From: Paenibacillus sp. | GTDB lineage: Bacteria; Bacillota; Bacilli; Paenibacillales; Paenibacillaceae | NCBI GenBank assembly: GCA_029256665.1 | Contig: JAQSXN010000059.1 | Span: 1 to 11,579 of the forward strand | Direction of reading: 5' to 3' | Length of the DNA stretch: 11,579 nucleotides | Part shown: positions 1 through 6,313 of the stretch, piece by piece | Position numbering within the stretch: the stretch's first letter is position 1 | Layout of the letters: each line of letters opens with the position of its first letter | Made by a program: the position numbers and the translations under genes | The notes under the pieces: model-generated | Seen by the model: only the letters and a program-made list of their open reading frames with translations | What the model was told of the DNA's origin: nothing | The model's database searches: none

Positions 1-173
1 ACTTTGTCGGTCACACCGACAAACTGGCCTCCACACTCGCCAATTCCGGCGACTTTGTCGGTCACACCGACAAACCGGCCTCCACACTCGCCATTTCCGG
101 CGACTTTGTCGGTGGCGCCGACAAACCTGCCTGCAAACACGCCATTTCCGGCGACTTTGTCGGTGGCGCCGAC
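1..173. repeat. 51-bp tandem repeat array with internal hairpins, truncated at the left edge
   Basis: Three full 51-bp units (1-51, 52-102, 103-153) and a partial fourth (154-173) follow head to tail and may continue beyond the window. Each unit holds an inverted repeat with arms TTTGTCGGT and ACCGACAAA around a 3-nt loop, and a second small hairpin with arms TCGCC and GGCGA around 6 nt. In units 3 and 4 the hairpin centre changes from TCACA to TGGCG, while the outer eight pairs are kept in unit 3. The period is 17 codons, so a reading frame stays open through it on the minus strand (PPTKSPEMAS-like repeats). That frame runs antisense-frame through the kinase gene and has no plausible start, so I treat the array as non-coding. 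There is no T-run, so these hairpins are not standard terminators. Confidence 0.85.
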
Positions 174-203
174 GTTAAAGTAATTCTAAGTGTGTTTCGA
201 GCC

Positions 204-228
204 CCATAGTCATTGTTAACGACTATGG
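204..228 (-). other. Hairpin 20 nt downstream of the kinase stop codon
   Basis: A perfect 8-bp inverted repeat, CCATAGTC (204-211) and GACTATGG (221-228), encloses a 9-nt loop. It lies just after the last gene of the minus-strand cluster, where a terminator would be expected. No T-run follows on either strand. It may act as a 3' stability element or a Rho-assisted end. The 51-bp repeat array starts about 30 bp further downstream. Confidence 0.45.
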
Positions 229-249
229 CCGCTACCGCCCCTACCGCAG

Positions 250-1167
250 CTACCCCAGCTCCGCCAACGCGAGCAGCATCGCGCCGTGCGCGGCGTCGCG
301 GCGCGCGTCGATGCATCGCAGCCGCGGATGGCGCGCCGCCATGCCGGCCTCGAACGCCGCGCGCACCTGGCGGCTCTGCAGCAGCACGCTGCCGAGCAGC
401 GCCAGCTCGCCGCCCTCCGCGAGGCCGAGCCGCTCTGCGACCGCGGAGGCCGTCTCGACGAGCGCCTGCGCGTTCCGCTCCGCGATGCGCAGGGCAACCG
501 CGTCGCCGGCGTCGCAAGCGGCCGAGAGCACCGGCGCCAGCGCGGCGATGTCGGCTTTGTTGCGCTCTTTGGCGTAGACGAAGCCGACAATCTCCTGCAC
601 CGTCGATACGCCGAGCCGCGCATACACCAGCTCCGTCACCGCCGTCGGCGCCTCGCGCCCGTCCGACGACCGGACGACGGCGGACAACAGATCGCGGCCA
701 ATGCTGTAGCCGCTGCCCTCGTCGTCGATCAGATGGCCAAAGCCGCCCGCGCGATGCACCAGACCTTCCGCATTGCGGCCATATGCAATAGAGCCCGTGC
801 CGGCGATCAGAATCATCCCGTGCGGCCCCTCGTGGGCGCCCCAAAGCGCCGTTTCGTGATCGCCCACGAGCACCAGCTCGCCCGCGTAGCCGCCCTGCCG
901 CAGCCCATCCGTCAGACGTCCGCTCACGGTCGGGTTGCTAATGCCCGCCGCCCCGACGGCCATCACCGCGCATGTCTCCAACCCTCCGAAGCAGACGCTG
1001 GCGACCTCCTCGCAAATCCCTTGCAGCGTCGACCTCACGCTAGCCTCGTCCTGCCCGTTCAAGTTCAGCGGTCCCGCAACAAACGAGTGCACGACCGCCC
1101 CGCCTTCCTCCGCCACCGTCACCGCCGTCTTCGTCCCGCCGCCGTCCAATCCGGCCACATAACGCAT
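250..1167 (-). CDS. murK: BadF/BadG-type ATPase-fold kinase, probable MurNAc/GlcNAc kinase (MurK-like)
   Basis: The 305-aa protein has the ASKHA sugar-kinase pattern of the BadF/BadG/BcrA/BcrD family: phosphate-1 loop DGGGTKT (residues 8-14), a GDHETALWGA segment with likely catalytic Asp103, phosphate-2 loop AGTGS (122-126), and GGFGHLIDDEGSG (141-153), typical of the GlcNAc/MurNAc kinase branch. The start is set at ATG 1167 because GGGAGG lies 9 nt upstream. The longer frame from TTG 1176 would place the start directly against that ribosome site. Clostridium acetobutylicum MurK of this family phosphorylates MurNAc and GlcNAc at O6. With murQ and namZ nearby, the inferred job is to phosphorylate free amino sugars after ABC uptake, since no PTS is present to do it. 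GlcNAc-only or glucosamine kinase activity remains possible, so the symbol is a functional inference. It is the last gene of the cluster and may be transcribed separately. Confidence 0.8.
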   Translation of the reverse strand: MRYVAGLDGGGTKTAVTVAEEGGAVVHSFVAGPLNLNGQDEASVRSTLQGICEEVASVCFGGLETCAVMAVGAAGISNPTVSGRLTDGLRQGGYAGELVLVGDHETALWGAHEGPHGMILIAGTGSIAYGRNAEGLVHRAGGFGHLIDDEGSGYSIGRDLLSAVVRSSDGREAPTAVTELVYARLGVSTVQEIVGFVYAKERNKADIAALAPVLSAACDAGDAVALRIAERNAQALVETASAVAERLGLAEGGELALLGSVLLQSRQVRAAFEAGMAARHPRLRCIDARRDAAHGAMLLALAELG

Positions 1168-1194
1168 CCCCGCCAACCTCCCGCAATCATTTTG

Positions 1195-1244
1195 AAAAAA
1201 CCTCTATCGAGGCCTCTCGGAGATGAGGGACCGCGTTTAGAGGT
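1195..1244 (-). terminator. Candidate intrinsic terminator or attenuator in the namZ-kinase gap
   Basis: Read on the minus strand, arms ACCTCTA (1244-1238) and TAGAGGT (1206-1200) can pair over 7 bp. The enclosed region has further short GAGG/CCTC pairings, and a run of T (1199-1195) follows. It ends about 28 nt before the kinase ATG and roughly 200 nt after the namZ stop. It could end the namZ transcript, or act as a leader attenuator for the kinase. The 31-nt interior makes the fold less certain than a classic terminator. The rest of the gap (1245-1444) shows no convincing promoter, only a short palindrome CCGAATTTCGG at 1309-1319. Confidence 0.4.
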
Positions 1245-1444
1245 GGGTTTTATCGCCAATAGGTGTGTGGTAAAAAGAGAGCACCCAACTGCCCACTACG
1301 ATCATCCCCCGAATTTCGGTCTCCCTCCATCCGATCGACGATCGCGGGTAACATGCCGCGTTGCCCCTGCTCTTTGCCTCTAACTCGACCATTCTCGTTC
1401 CGTCTCGCCGTTCCGCATTCGCCTAATCAAGCCGCGACACGCGT

Positions 1445-2593
1445 TTAATACAGATGATACGCACGCTTCCGTTCCCCGAACGCCGCGCTCTCATCCGCGA
1501 ACCGGTCCAGCAGATCGCGCATGTCCCCATCGCACTCGCGCACGCCCGATTCACCGCACAAGAGATCGATGAACGGCCGACCGCCCTCCCGAACCGGCGG
1601 CAAAAACGCGAACTCCGGGAACAACTCCCTCATCGTAAACAGCATCGTCAAACCAAGCTCGACGGGTCTTAATGCCTCCCCATCCAGCACATGGACGTAG
1701 ACGCCGCGGCACAGCTCCCCCTGATGCTTGGAGAACGTCGGCTTAAAATACGTCGGCCGGAAATGAACCCCGGGCAGCCGCTTCGCGTTCAACTCCGCCG
1801 CCAGCCGGTCCGCGTCCACGAACGGCGCGCCGATGATCTCGAACGGAGCGGTCGTGCCGCGTCCTTCCGACAGATTCGTCCCTTCGAACAAGCAGGTGCC
1901 CGGGTACAGCAGCGCCGTCTCATACCGCGGGATGCCCATCGAAGGCGCAATCCAGACGCCGCCTAGAGCAGGGAACCGCAGCTCCCGCTCCCAGCCTTCG
2001 CAAGGCACGACATGCAGCTCGGCCCCAAGTCCCTTCTCCGCATTCGCCATCGTCGCGACTTCGCCCGCGGTCAAGCCGTAACGCATCGCGAGCGGATAGT
2101 TGCCGACAAACGACTCGAACCCGGGCTTCAACACGTTGCCTTCCACCGTCACGCCGTCCAGCGGATTCGGGCGATCCAGCACCACGAACGGTTTGCCCGC
2201 CGCGGCGCAATCTTCGAGCGCGTACAACATCGTATAAATAAACGTATAATAACGAGTCCCGATATCCTGAATATCGTACACGACCATATCGACGGCGTCC
2301 AGCATCTCGGGCGTCAGGCGCTTAGAGTCCTTGCGATACAAGCTGTAGACGGGCACGCCCGTCGCTTCGTCCACATATGTATCGACCAATGCGCCGGCAG
2401 CCAGATCGCCTCTTACTCCATGCTCCGGAGAGAACAACGCCGCTAGCTCGAACTTCTCATGTAAAATATCGATTGTCGAGCGGAAGTCCGCTCCTAGTCC
2501 CGTTGGAGCCGTAATGAGCCCCAGGCGTTGCCCCCGGAACAATTCCGCATGCCGGTCGATCCGATCGATGCCGGCCCGTATCCCATGTTTCAT
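1445..2593 (-). CDS. namZ: NamZ-type exo-beta-N-acetylmuramidase (DUF1343, GH171), apparently cytoplasmic
   Basis: The 382-aa protein matches the DUF1343/YbbC family. Markers are GLITAPTG (25-32), LFSPEHGVRG (53-62) with the family's invariant Glu57-His58, VYDIQDIGTRYYTF, VLDRPNPL, PSMGIPRYETALLYPGTC and EGTNLSEGRGTTAPFE. In B. subtilis, NamZ removes MurNAc from the non-reducing end of peptidoglycan fragments, and the SPEHG glutamate is thought to be catalytic. The start is ATG 2593, where AAGGAGG precedes by 6 nt. The frame is open to 2632, but that extension has no such site. From 2593 the protein begins MKHGIRAGIDRI with no hydrophobic signal segment, unlike secreted B. subtilis NamZ. This suggests the enzyme acts on imported MurNAc-containing disaccharides. 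It lies between the PIG-L and kinase genes. Confidence 0.88.
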   Translation of the reverse strand: MKHGIRAGIDRIDRHAELFRGQRLGLITAPTGLGADFRSTIDILHEKFELAALFSPEHGVRGDLAAGALVDTYVDEATGVPVYSLYRKDSKRLTPEMLDAVDMVVYDIQDIGTRYYTFIYTMLYALEDCAAAGKPFVVLDRPNPLDGVTVEGNVLKPGFESFVGNYPLAMRYGLTAGEVATMANAEKGLGAELHVVPCEGWERELRFPALGGVWIAPSMGIPRYETALLYPGTCLFEGTNLSEGRGTTAPFEIIGAPFVDADRLAAELNAKRLPGVHFRPTYFKPTFSKHQGELCRGVYVHVLDGEALRPVELGLTMLFTMRELFPEFAFLPPVREGGRPFIDLLCGESGVRECDGDMRDLLDRFADESAAFGERKRAYHLY

Positions 2594-2647
2594 GATGCGC
2601 CTCCTTGTCCAGCCTGTTTCTGCACCGCGCATAGCCCCGGCGCACGG

Positions 2648-2680
2648 CGAGGGGGTACGGGTTTTCCCACGCCCCCCTCG
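2648..2680 (-). other. Strong hairpin between the PIG-L gene and namZ
   Basis: The arms CGAGGGGG and CCCCCTCG (8 bp, perfect) sit 2 nt after the PIG-L stop codon. The interior can extend through GGG-AAAA-CCC. No T-run follows, so transcription probably reads on into namZ. The position against the upstream stop codon fits an RNA processing or 3'-end stabilising element that adjusts relative expression. Confidence 0.5.
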
Positions 2681-2682
2681 GA

Positions 2683-3390
2683 CTACAGCTCCGATTGACG
2701 CAGACGCATCGTCTCTGGCGGAATCATGAACGTCTCCGCATACTCCTTGCGCGCTTCCAGGCCGCGAACGCGCGCCAGCGACTTATAATAGTCCATGTAG
2801 TTGAACGACTTGCTGCCCGTCACGAACCAATGCGTCGACAACGCCTCGATCCACAGATCGAACGCCTCCTGGTTAAAGTCCACGTACACGTACGGCACGT
2901 AGTCGACCGCATCCTCCCAGTTTTCCCCGTAATACAGCTTAGCCGCAAAATGGGCCGGATGCTCGCGCTCCATCGCGCGCAAGCCCGCGAAGAATCTAGC
3001 GTCGTTCACGATGCGATGCGTCGTGGCGTGATCCTTGTGCATGCTGTTGCAATGATGCGTGATGATGATGTTCGGCTTTACCTCGCGAATGACGTCGCAC
3101 ACACGCAACCGAATCTCCTGATCGTCCGGCACTTCGCCGTCGGGGATGTCGAACACGCGCGCCTCGCCGCCCAGCATGCCTGCAAACGTATGAGCCTCGC
3201 GAATTTTCTGCGCCTTGTATTCGTTTACGTCCTGCCAGTCCGGCACGCCGCGTTCTCCGGCGGTCAGCGCCAGCGTCGCGATTTTGTCTCCCTTGAGATA
3301 ATGGCTCGCCAGCACGCCTCCCGCTACCAGCTCTACGTCCCCTACATGCGCGCCAATGCCTAATATCGTAATCGGTTGTCTGTCGCTCAT
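2683..3390 (-). CDS. PIG-L (LmbE-like) family deacetylase with altered active-site motif
   Basis: The 235-aa protein has the PIG-L/LmbE layout: N-terminal ILGIGAHVGDVEL with GG following (residues 9-25), TLALTAGERG (39-48), and a HKDHATTH segment (118-125). The family, which includes BshB and MshB, uses zinc to remove N-acetyl groups from GlcNAc-containing substrates. By alignment with the AHPDD motif, zinc ligands His15, Asp18 and His121 are kept, but the aspartate that usually acts as general base is Gly17 (codon GGG, read directly). The protein may be a variant enzyme, use another base, or bind without deacetylating. Its ATG overlaps the GNAT stop as ATGA, so the two are probably translationally coupled. 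In this cluster an amino-sugar or peptidoglycan fragment is the likely ligand, but the substrate cannot be read from sequence. Confidence 0.8.
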   Translation of the reverse strand: MSDRQPITILGIGAHVGDVELVAGGVLASHYLKGDKIATLALTAGERGVPDWQDVNEYKAQKIREAHTFAGMLGGEARVFDIPDGEVPDDQEIRLRVCDVIREVKPNIIITHHCNSMHKDHATTHRIVNDARFFAGLRAMEREHPAHFAAKLYYGENWEDAVDYVPYVYVDFNQEAFDLWIEALSTHWFVTGSKSFNYMDYYKSLARVRGLEARKEYAETFMIPPETMRLRQSEL

Positions 3391-4358
3391 TGTCCAAGCT
3401 CCCTTCTCATCGTGGCGAAGGTTTTCGCCGTTCTGAACCCGGCCCGCTCATAGATGCGCAGCGCGGGATTGTTGCTGCCCGTGTACAGAGACATATAGTC
3501 CGTTCCTATCGATTGGAAAGCTTCGCACAGACGGAAGAAAAGGCTCGAGCCCAGGCCATGCCCTTCATGCTCCTTCTCGACTCCAATGCCCGCAAAATAC
3601 CCCCGTCCGTTCGCCTGCCGAACTACCGGCCCCGCGAACCCAACGACGCGGCCTTGCAGCGCCGCCACAACAACCGGCGTGCCGTCCTCCAGACTGCGGC
3701 CGATCTCCTTCTTCCACAGCGGATTGCCTAGCGCCTCCAGCATCTCGTGCACGCCGCCATGCTTCGCGGCATCCAGCATTTCGACGCGATAGCCCGACGC
3801 CGCAGCCTTCTCTTCCTTCGCTAAGATGCTCTCCGGCACCTCAAAGCCGCCCAGCGGCAAATACATCGCGCATTGAATCGCGCGTTCGACATAGCCGAGC
3901 CTCTGCAACGTCTTGTGCAGCAAGCTTCCCGTTGGCACGCCGGGCGCGTTATTATGTTCATGGCGCGGCGTGTCCGGGACGTACCAAGGCAGCTGCATGG
4001 GATTAAAAAACAGCGTGTCCGCCTGTTTCTTGCCCAGCTCGACAAACCTTGCTTCCATTGCCCGGACTAACGCCTCTGCTCTCTCGGCGTCTTCGAAACC
4101 ATCCGCCAGCACGACGCAGGTGATGTATCCCGCGACGTCGCCGAGCGGCAGATCGTCGCCCGCGCAGCCGCAAGCGAAGCCGACAACGCGGCCATCCTCC
4201 AGCGATACGAACGCGCACAACGGATCGAAATACACATTGCCCGTAATGATCCCGGCAAAGGACTCCGCCGTCATCTCCTTGTAGCCGTCCCGGACGGCAA
4301 CCTCGTTCCATACCGCGATGACCTCGTCCGCATAGCGGTCGTTCCAAGTCGCTATCAT
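3387..4358 (-). CDS. Two-domain GNAT-family N-acetyltransferase
   Basis: The 323-aa protein is about twice the length of one GNAT domain. The C-terminal half (about 185-323) is a clear GNAT fold, with VVGFAGPV (238-245), acetyl-CoA loop GVEKEHEGHGLGSSL (259-273; Glu in place of the usual Arg/Gln that opens the loop) and NPALRIYERAGF (297-308). The N-terminal half (1-165) looks like a degenerate second GNAT domain, with GRVVGFACG (56-64) but no clear acetyl-CoA loop. The tandem layout resembles mycothiol synthase MshD, though that identity is not claimed. GGGAGG lies 5 nt before ATG 4358. The stop overlaps the next gene's start. Pairing with a PIG-L deacetylase suggests N-deacetylation and re-acylation of one amino-sugar substrate. 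This is inference. Confidence 0.82.
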   Translation of the reverse strand: MIATWNDRYADEVIAVWNEVAVRDGYKEMTAESFAGIITGNVYFDPLCAFVSLEDGRVVGFACGCAGDDLPLGDVAGYITCVVLADGFEDAERAEALVRAMEARFVELGKKQADTLFFNPMQLPWYVPDTPRHEHNNAPGVPTGSLLHKTLQRLGYVERAIQCAMYLPLGGFEVPESILAKEEKAAASGYRVEMLDAAKHGGVHEMLEALGNPLWKKEIGRSLEDGTPVVVAALQGRVVGFAGPVVRQANGRGYFAGIGVEKEHEGHGLGSSLFFRLCEAFQSIGTDYMSLYTGSNNPALRIYERAGFRTAKTFATMRRELGQ

Positions 4359-4379
4359 GTTTGCCTCCCCCTCCCGCGA

Positions 4380-4398
4380 ACCGCTAGCCTATAGCGGT
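4380..4398 (-). other. Short intercistronic hairpin between the MalG-type permease and GNAT genes
   Basis: A perfect 7-bp inverted repeat, ACCGCTA (4380-4386) and TAGCGGT (4392-4398), has a 5-nt loop and lies in the 57-bp gap. No T-run follows. It probably does not stop transcription but may mark a processing point between the transporter part and the enzyme part of the cluster. Confidence 0.45.
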
Positions 4399-4415
4399 CC
4401 GGCAAGTTCCGTCCA

Positions 4416-5276
4416 TCAGCCTTTTACCGCGCCGACCGTAACCCCTTCAAGGAAGTAGCGCTGCAAGCTGAAGAACAGAATAAACATCGGCACGGCCGAG
4501 ATCGTGGCGCCAGCCATCATCGGCGCGAAATACGTCGTGTTGGCGAAGCGGAAGTTTTTGAGTCCCACTTGAATCGTCTGCATATCCATCGAGTTCGTGA
4601 CGAGGAACGGCCAGAAGAACGTGTTCCACGACTCCATGAACGTCAGAATCGCCATAACCGCCATGACCGTTTTCGACAGCGGCATAATGATTTTGGTCAA
4701 AATCTGGAATTGGTTGCAGCCTTCCACTTTGGCCGACTCCAGAATTTCTTTCGGGATCGAACCCATGAACTGCTTCGCCAAGAAGATGTTATAGACCGTA
4801 ACGAGCGTCGGCATGACAAGAGCGCCATACGTATTCTGAATTTCAAATATGTTGACGATCAAAATGTACAAAGGCACTTGCGTCACTTGATACGGAATCA
4901 TCATCGCCGCAAGCAGCACGGCGAACAGCACGTTGCGTCCGCGGAATTGGATCTTGGCGAACGCGTATCCCGCCATCGTGGCGAAGACGACGTTCGAGAC
5001 CATGACGACGACCGCCACCAAGAGCGAGTTCAGAATCCAGCGGTACGAATATTCGCTGAACGCGAAGAAAAATTTGTAAGACTCCAGCGAGAACTTGCTC
5101 GGCCAGATGGAATAGCTCACCGCTCCTGCCTCGACGGGATCGCCGAAGGACGACATGATCATGAAGTAGATCGGGAATATCGTCGCCAGGGCGAACAGAA
5201 GAAGGAGGGTGACCAGTATCGTGTTGCGGGTATATCTCGCTGCGCGGTTGCCCAGGTGATTGCTAAACAAAGCCAT
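4416..5276 (-). CDS. Sugar ABC transporter permease, MalG/CUT1 type
   Basis: The 286-aa membrane protein has about six hydrophobic segments. The first (about 19-42) leads into the typical FPIYFMIMSSF. The ATPase-contact EAA loop is EILESAKVEGCNQFQILTKI..P (about 177-199), with Gly186 and Pro199 in place. The family signature MIPYQVTQVPLYILI precedes it. It pairs with the MalF-type permease 18 bp upstream to form the membrane channel of a carbohydrate importer. AGGAGGG lies 7 nt before ATG 5276. The substrate cannot be told from the sequence. Neighbouring murQ, namZ and kinase genes point to MurNAc, GlcNAc or their disaccharide. No ATPase gene is in the window. Many Firmicute CUT1 importers use a shared MsmX-type ATPase encoded elsewhere. 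Confidence 0.92.
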   Translation of the reverse strand: MALFSNHLGNRAARYTRNTILVTLLLLFALATIFPIYFMIMSSFGDPVEAGAVSYSIWPSKFSLESYKFFFAFSEYSYRWILNSLLVAVVVMVSNVVFATMAGYAFAKIQFRGRNVLFAVLLAAMMIPYQVTQVPLYILIVNIFEIQNTYGALVMPTLVTVYNIFLAKQFMGSIPKEILESAKVEGCNQFQILTKIIMPLSKTVMAVMAILTFMESWNTFFWPFLVTNSMDMQTIQVGLKNFRFANTTYFAPMMAGATISAVPMFILFFSLQRYFLEGVTVGAVKG

Positions 5277-5294
5277 TGCAAGTCCCTCCTTCTC

Positions 5295-6194
5295 TTAATA
5301 TTCCACGTCTTTGCCCAGGAACTTGAACTGGAAAAACGCGATGACGCCGATAATTGCCGCCAGCACCAGCGACTGCGCCGCCGCTTTGCCGAACTCGAAA
5401 TATTTGAACGCCGTATCGAAGATCAGCAAGCCGACCATCGTCGTGGAGTGGTCCGGACCGCCGCCCGTCATCAGATAAGCGTTCTGGAATACCTGGAACG
5501 AGCCGATCACGCCGGTCACCAGCAAGAACAGCGTCGTAGGCTTGAGGCACGGCAGCACGATGTGCCACATCTTCTGCCAGAACGTCGCGCCGTCGATCGA
5601 CGCCGCTTCGTAGTAGCTCTCGTCGATGCCGAGCAGCGCCGCTACGTAAATAATAATGCTTGTGCCGTGGCTGGACAGCCAGGACATCAGCACGAGCGAG
5701 AACATCGAGGTCGAGCTTGCGCCGAGCCAGTTCTGATTCGGGATGCCCAGCATGCCGATCAGTTGGTTCAAGATGCCGCCGGGCAGCGGATCATAGATCC
5801 AGAGCCATACGACGGACAACGCGACGCCGGAGGCGACCGCAGGCAAGTAGTAAACCGCCTTGAACGTAGTCTGCGCCCACTTCTTGAGGGGCATGATCAT
5901 AATCGCGACCGCGAACGAAATAAGAAGCGCAACCGGGACCGTCAGCACCGTGTAGACGACCGTGTTCCAGACCGCTTTCCAGAACAAGTCGCTGGCGAAT
6001 ATTCCCGAGTAATTGTCGAAGCCAATGTATTCCGACTTTAACGGACTGTATTGTTGGAAGCTGATCAGTAATGCGCTCAAGACCGGATAGGCCGTGAACA
6101 AGGCGTAGACGACGAGAGCAACGGCGATAAACGCGTATGCCCAAGCTCCGTCACCGCGATTAAGTCGATTCTTGATGTTTGACGCACGAGCCAT
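5295..6194 (-). CDS. Sugar ABC transporter permease, MalF/CUT1 type
   Basis: The 299-aa inner-membrane protein starts with a short basic tail, then a transmembrane segment (about 17-46) ending in TAYPVLSALLISF, typical of MalF/UgpA-type permeases. The EAA loop is YYEAASIDGATFWQKMWHIVLP (about 194-215), with Gly202 and Leu214-Pro215. The family motif AYLMTGGGP follows. AAAGGAG precedes ATG 6194 by 9 nt. Only 18 bp separate its stop from the next permease gene, which is typical of tightly linked permease pairs. Its partner binding protein is encoded 119 bp upstream. It should form half of the translocation pore of the cluster's importer. Confidence 0.92.
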   Translation of the reverse strand: MARASNIKNRLNRGDGAWAYAFIAVALVVYALFTAYPVLSALLISFQQYSPLKSEYIGFDNYSGIFASDLFWKAVWNTVVYTVLTVPVALLISFAVAIMIMPLKKWAQTTFKAVYYLPAVASGVALSVVWLWIYDPLPGGILNQLIGMLGIPNQNWLGASSTSMFSLVLMSWLSSHGTSIIIYVAALLGIDESYYEAASIDGATFWQKMWHIVLPCLKPTTLFLLVTGVIGSFQVFQNAYLMTGGGPDHSTTMVGLLIFDTAFKYFEFGKAAAQSLVLAAIIGVIAFFQFKFLGKDVEY

Positions 6195-6260
6195 AATGGC
6201 AGACTCCTTTCCCTTGCCGCGATACTTCTAAGTACTGCAATTCAGCCTTGCTTCCTTATT

Positions 6261-6301
6261 AAAAGCACGGGTAGCCGCCCCGGGTGACAGAGCGGCTATC
6301 C
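6261..6301 (-). terminator. Hairpin between binding-protein and permease genes, likely partial terminator or stability stem
   Basis: Read on the minus strand, TAGCCGC (6298-6292) pairs with GCGGCTA (6278-6272). The stem extends by two GC pairs past one mismatch, and TTTT (6264-6261) follows after 7 nt. It starts 12 nt past the binding-protein stop codon. Stems here are common in sugar ABC operons, where they keep the binding protein more abundant than the permeases. The short and displaced T-run suggests partial termination at most. Confidence 0.55.
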
Positions 6302-6313
6302 GAGAAACTTCAA

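Noticed and set aside
1..173. CRISPR array
   Set aside because: The whole 51-bp unit is repeated including the would-be spacers, and no cas gene is in the window.
62..844. Long minus-strand frame (260 codons) covering the tandem repeats and much of the kinase gene
   Set aside because: It lies in another frame of the well-supported kinase, is extremely Arg/Ala/Gly-rich as expected of a shadow of GC-rich DNA, and its repeat-encoded tail stays open only because the period is a multiple of three.
1221..1244. Possible T-box antiterminator (GGGACCGCG and GGTGG pieces)
   Set aside because: The order and strand of the pieces do not match the T-box consensus relative to the kinase gene, and no tRNA-binding stem was seen.
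4569..6041. 490-codon plus-strand frame opposite the two permease genes
   Set aside because: The product is a low-complexity Arg/His/Asp/Gln-rich sequence with no family likeness. The opposite strand encodes two clear permeases with ribosome sites.
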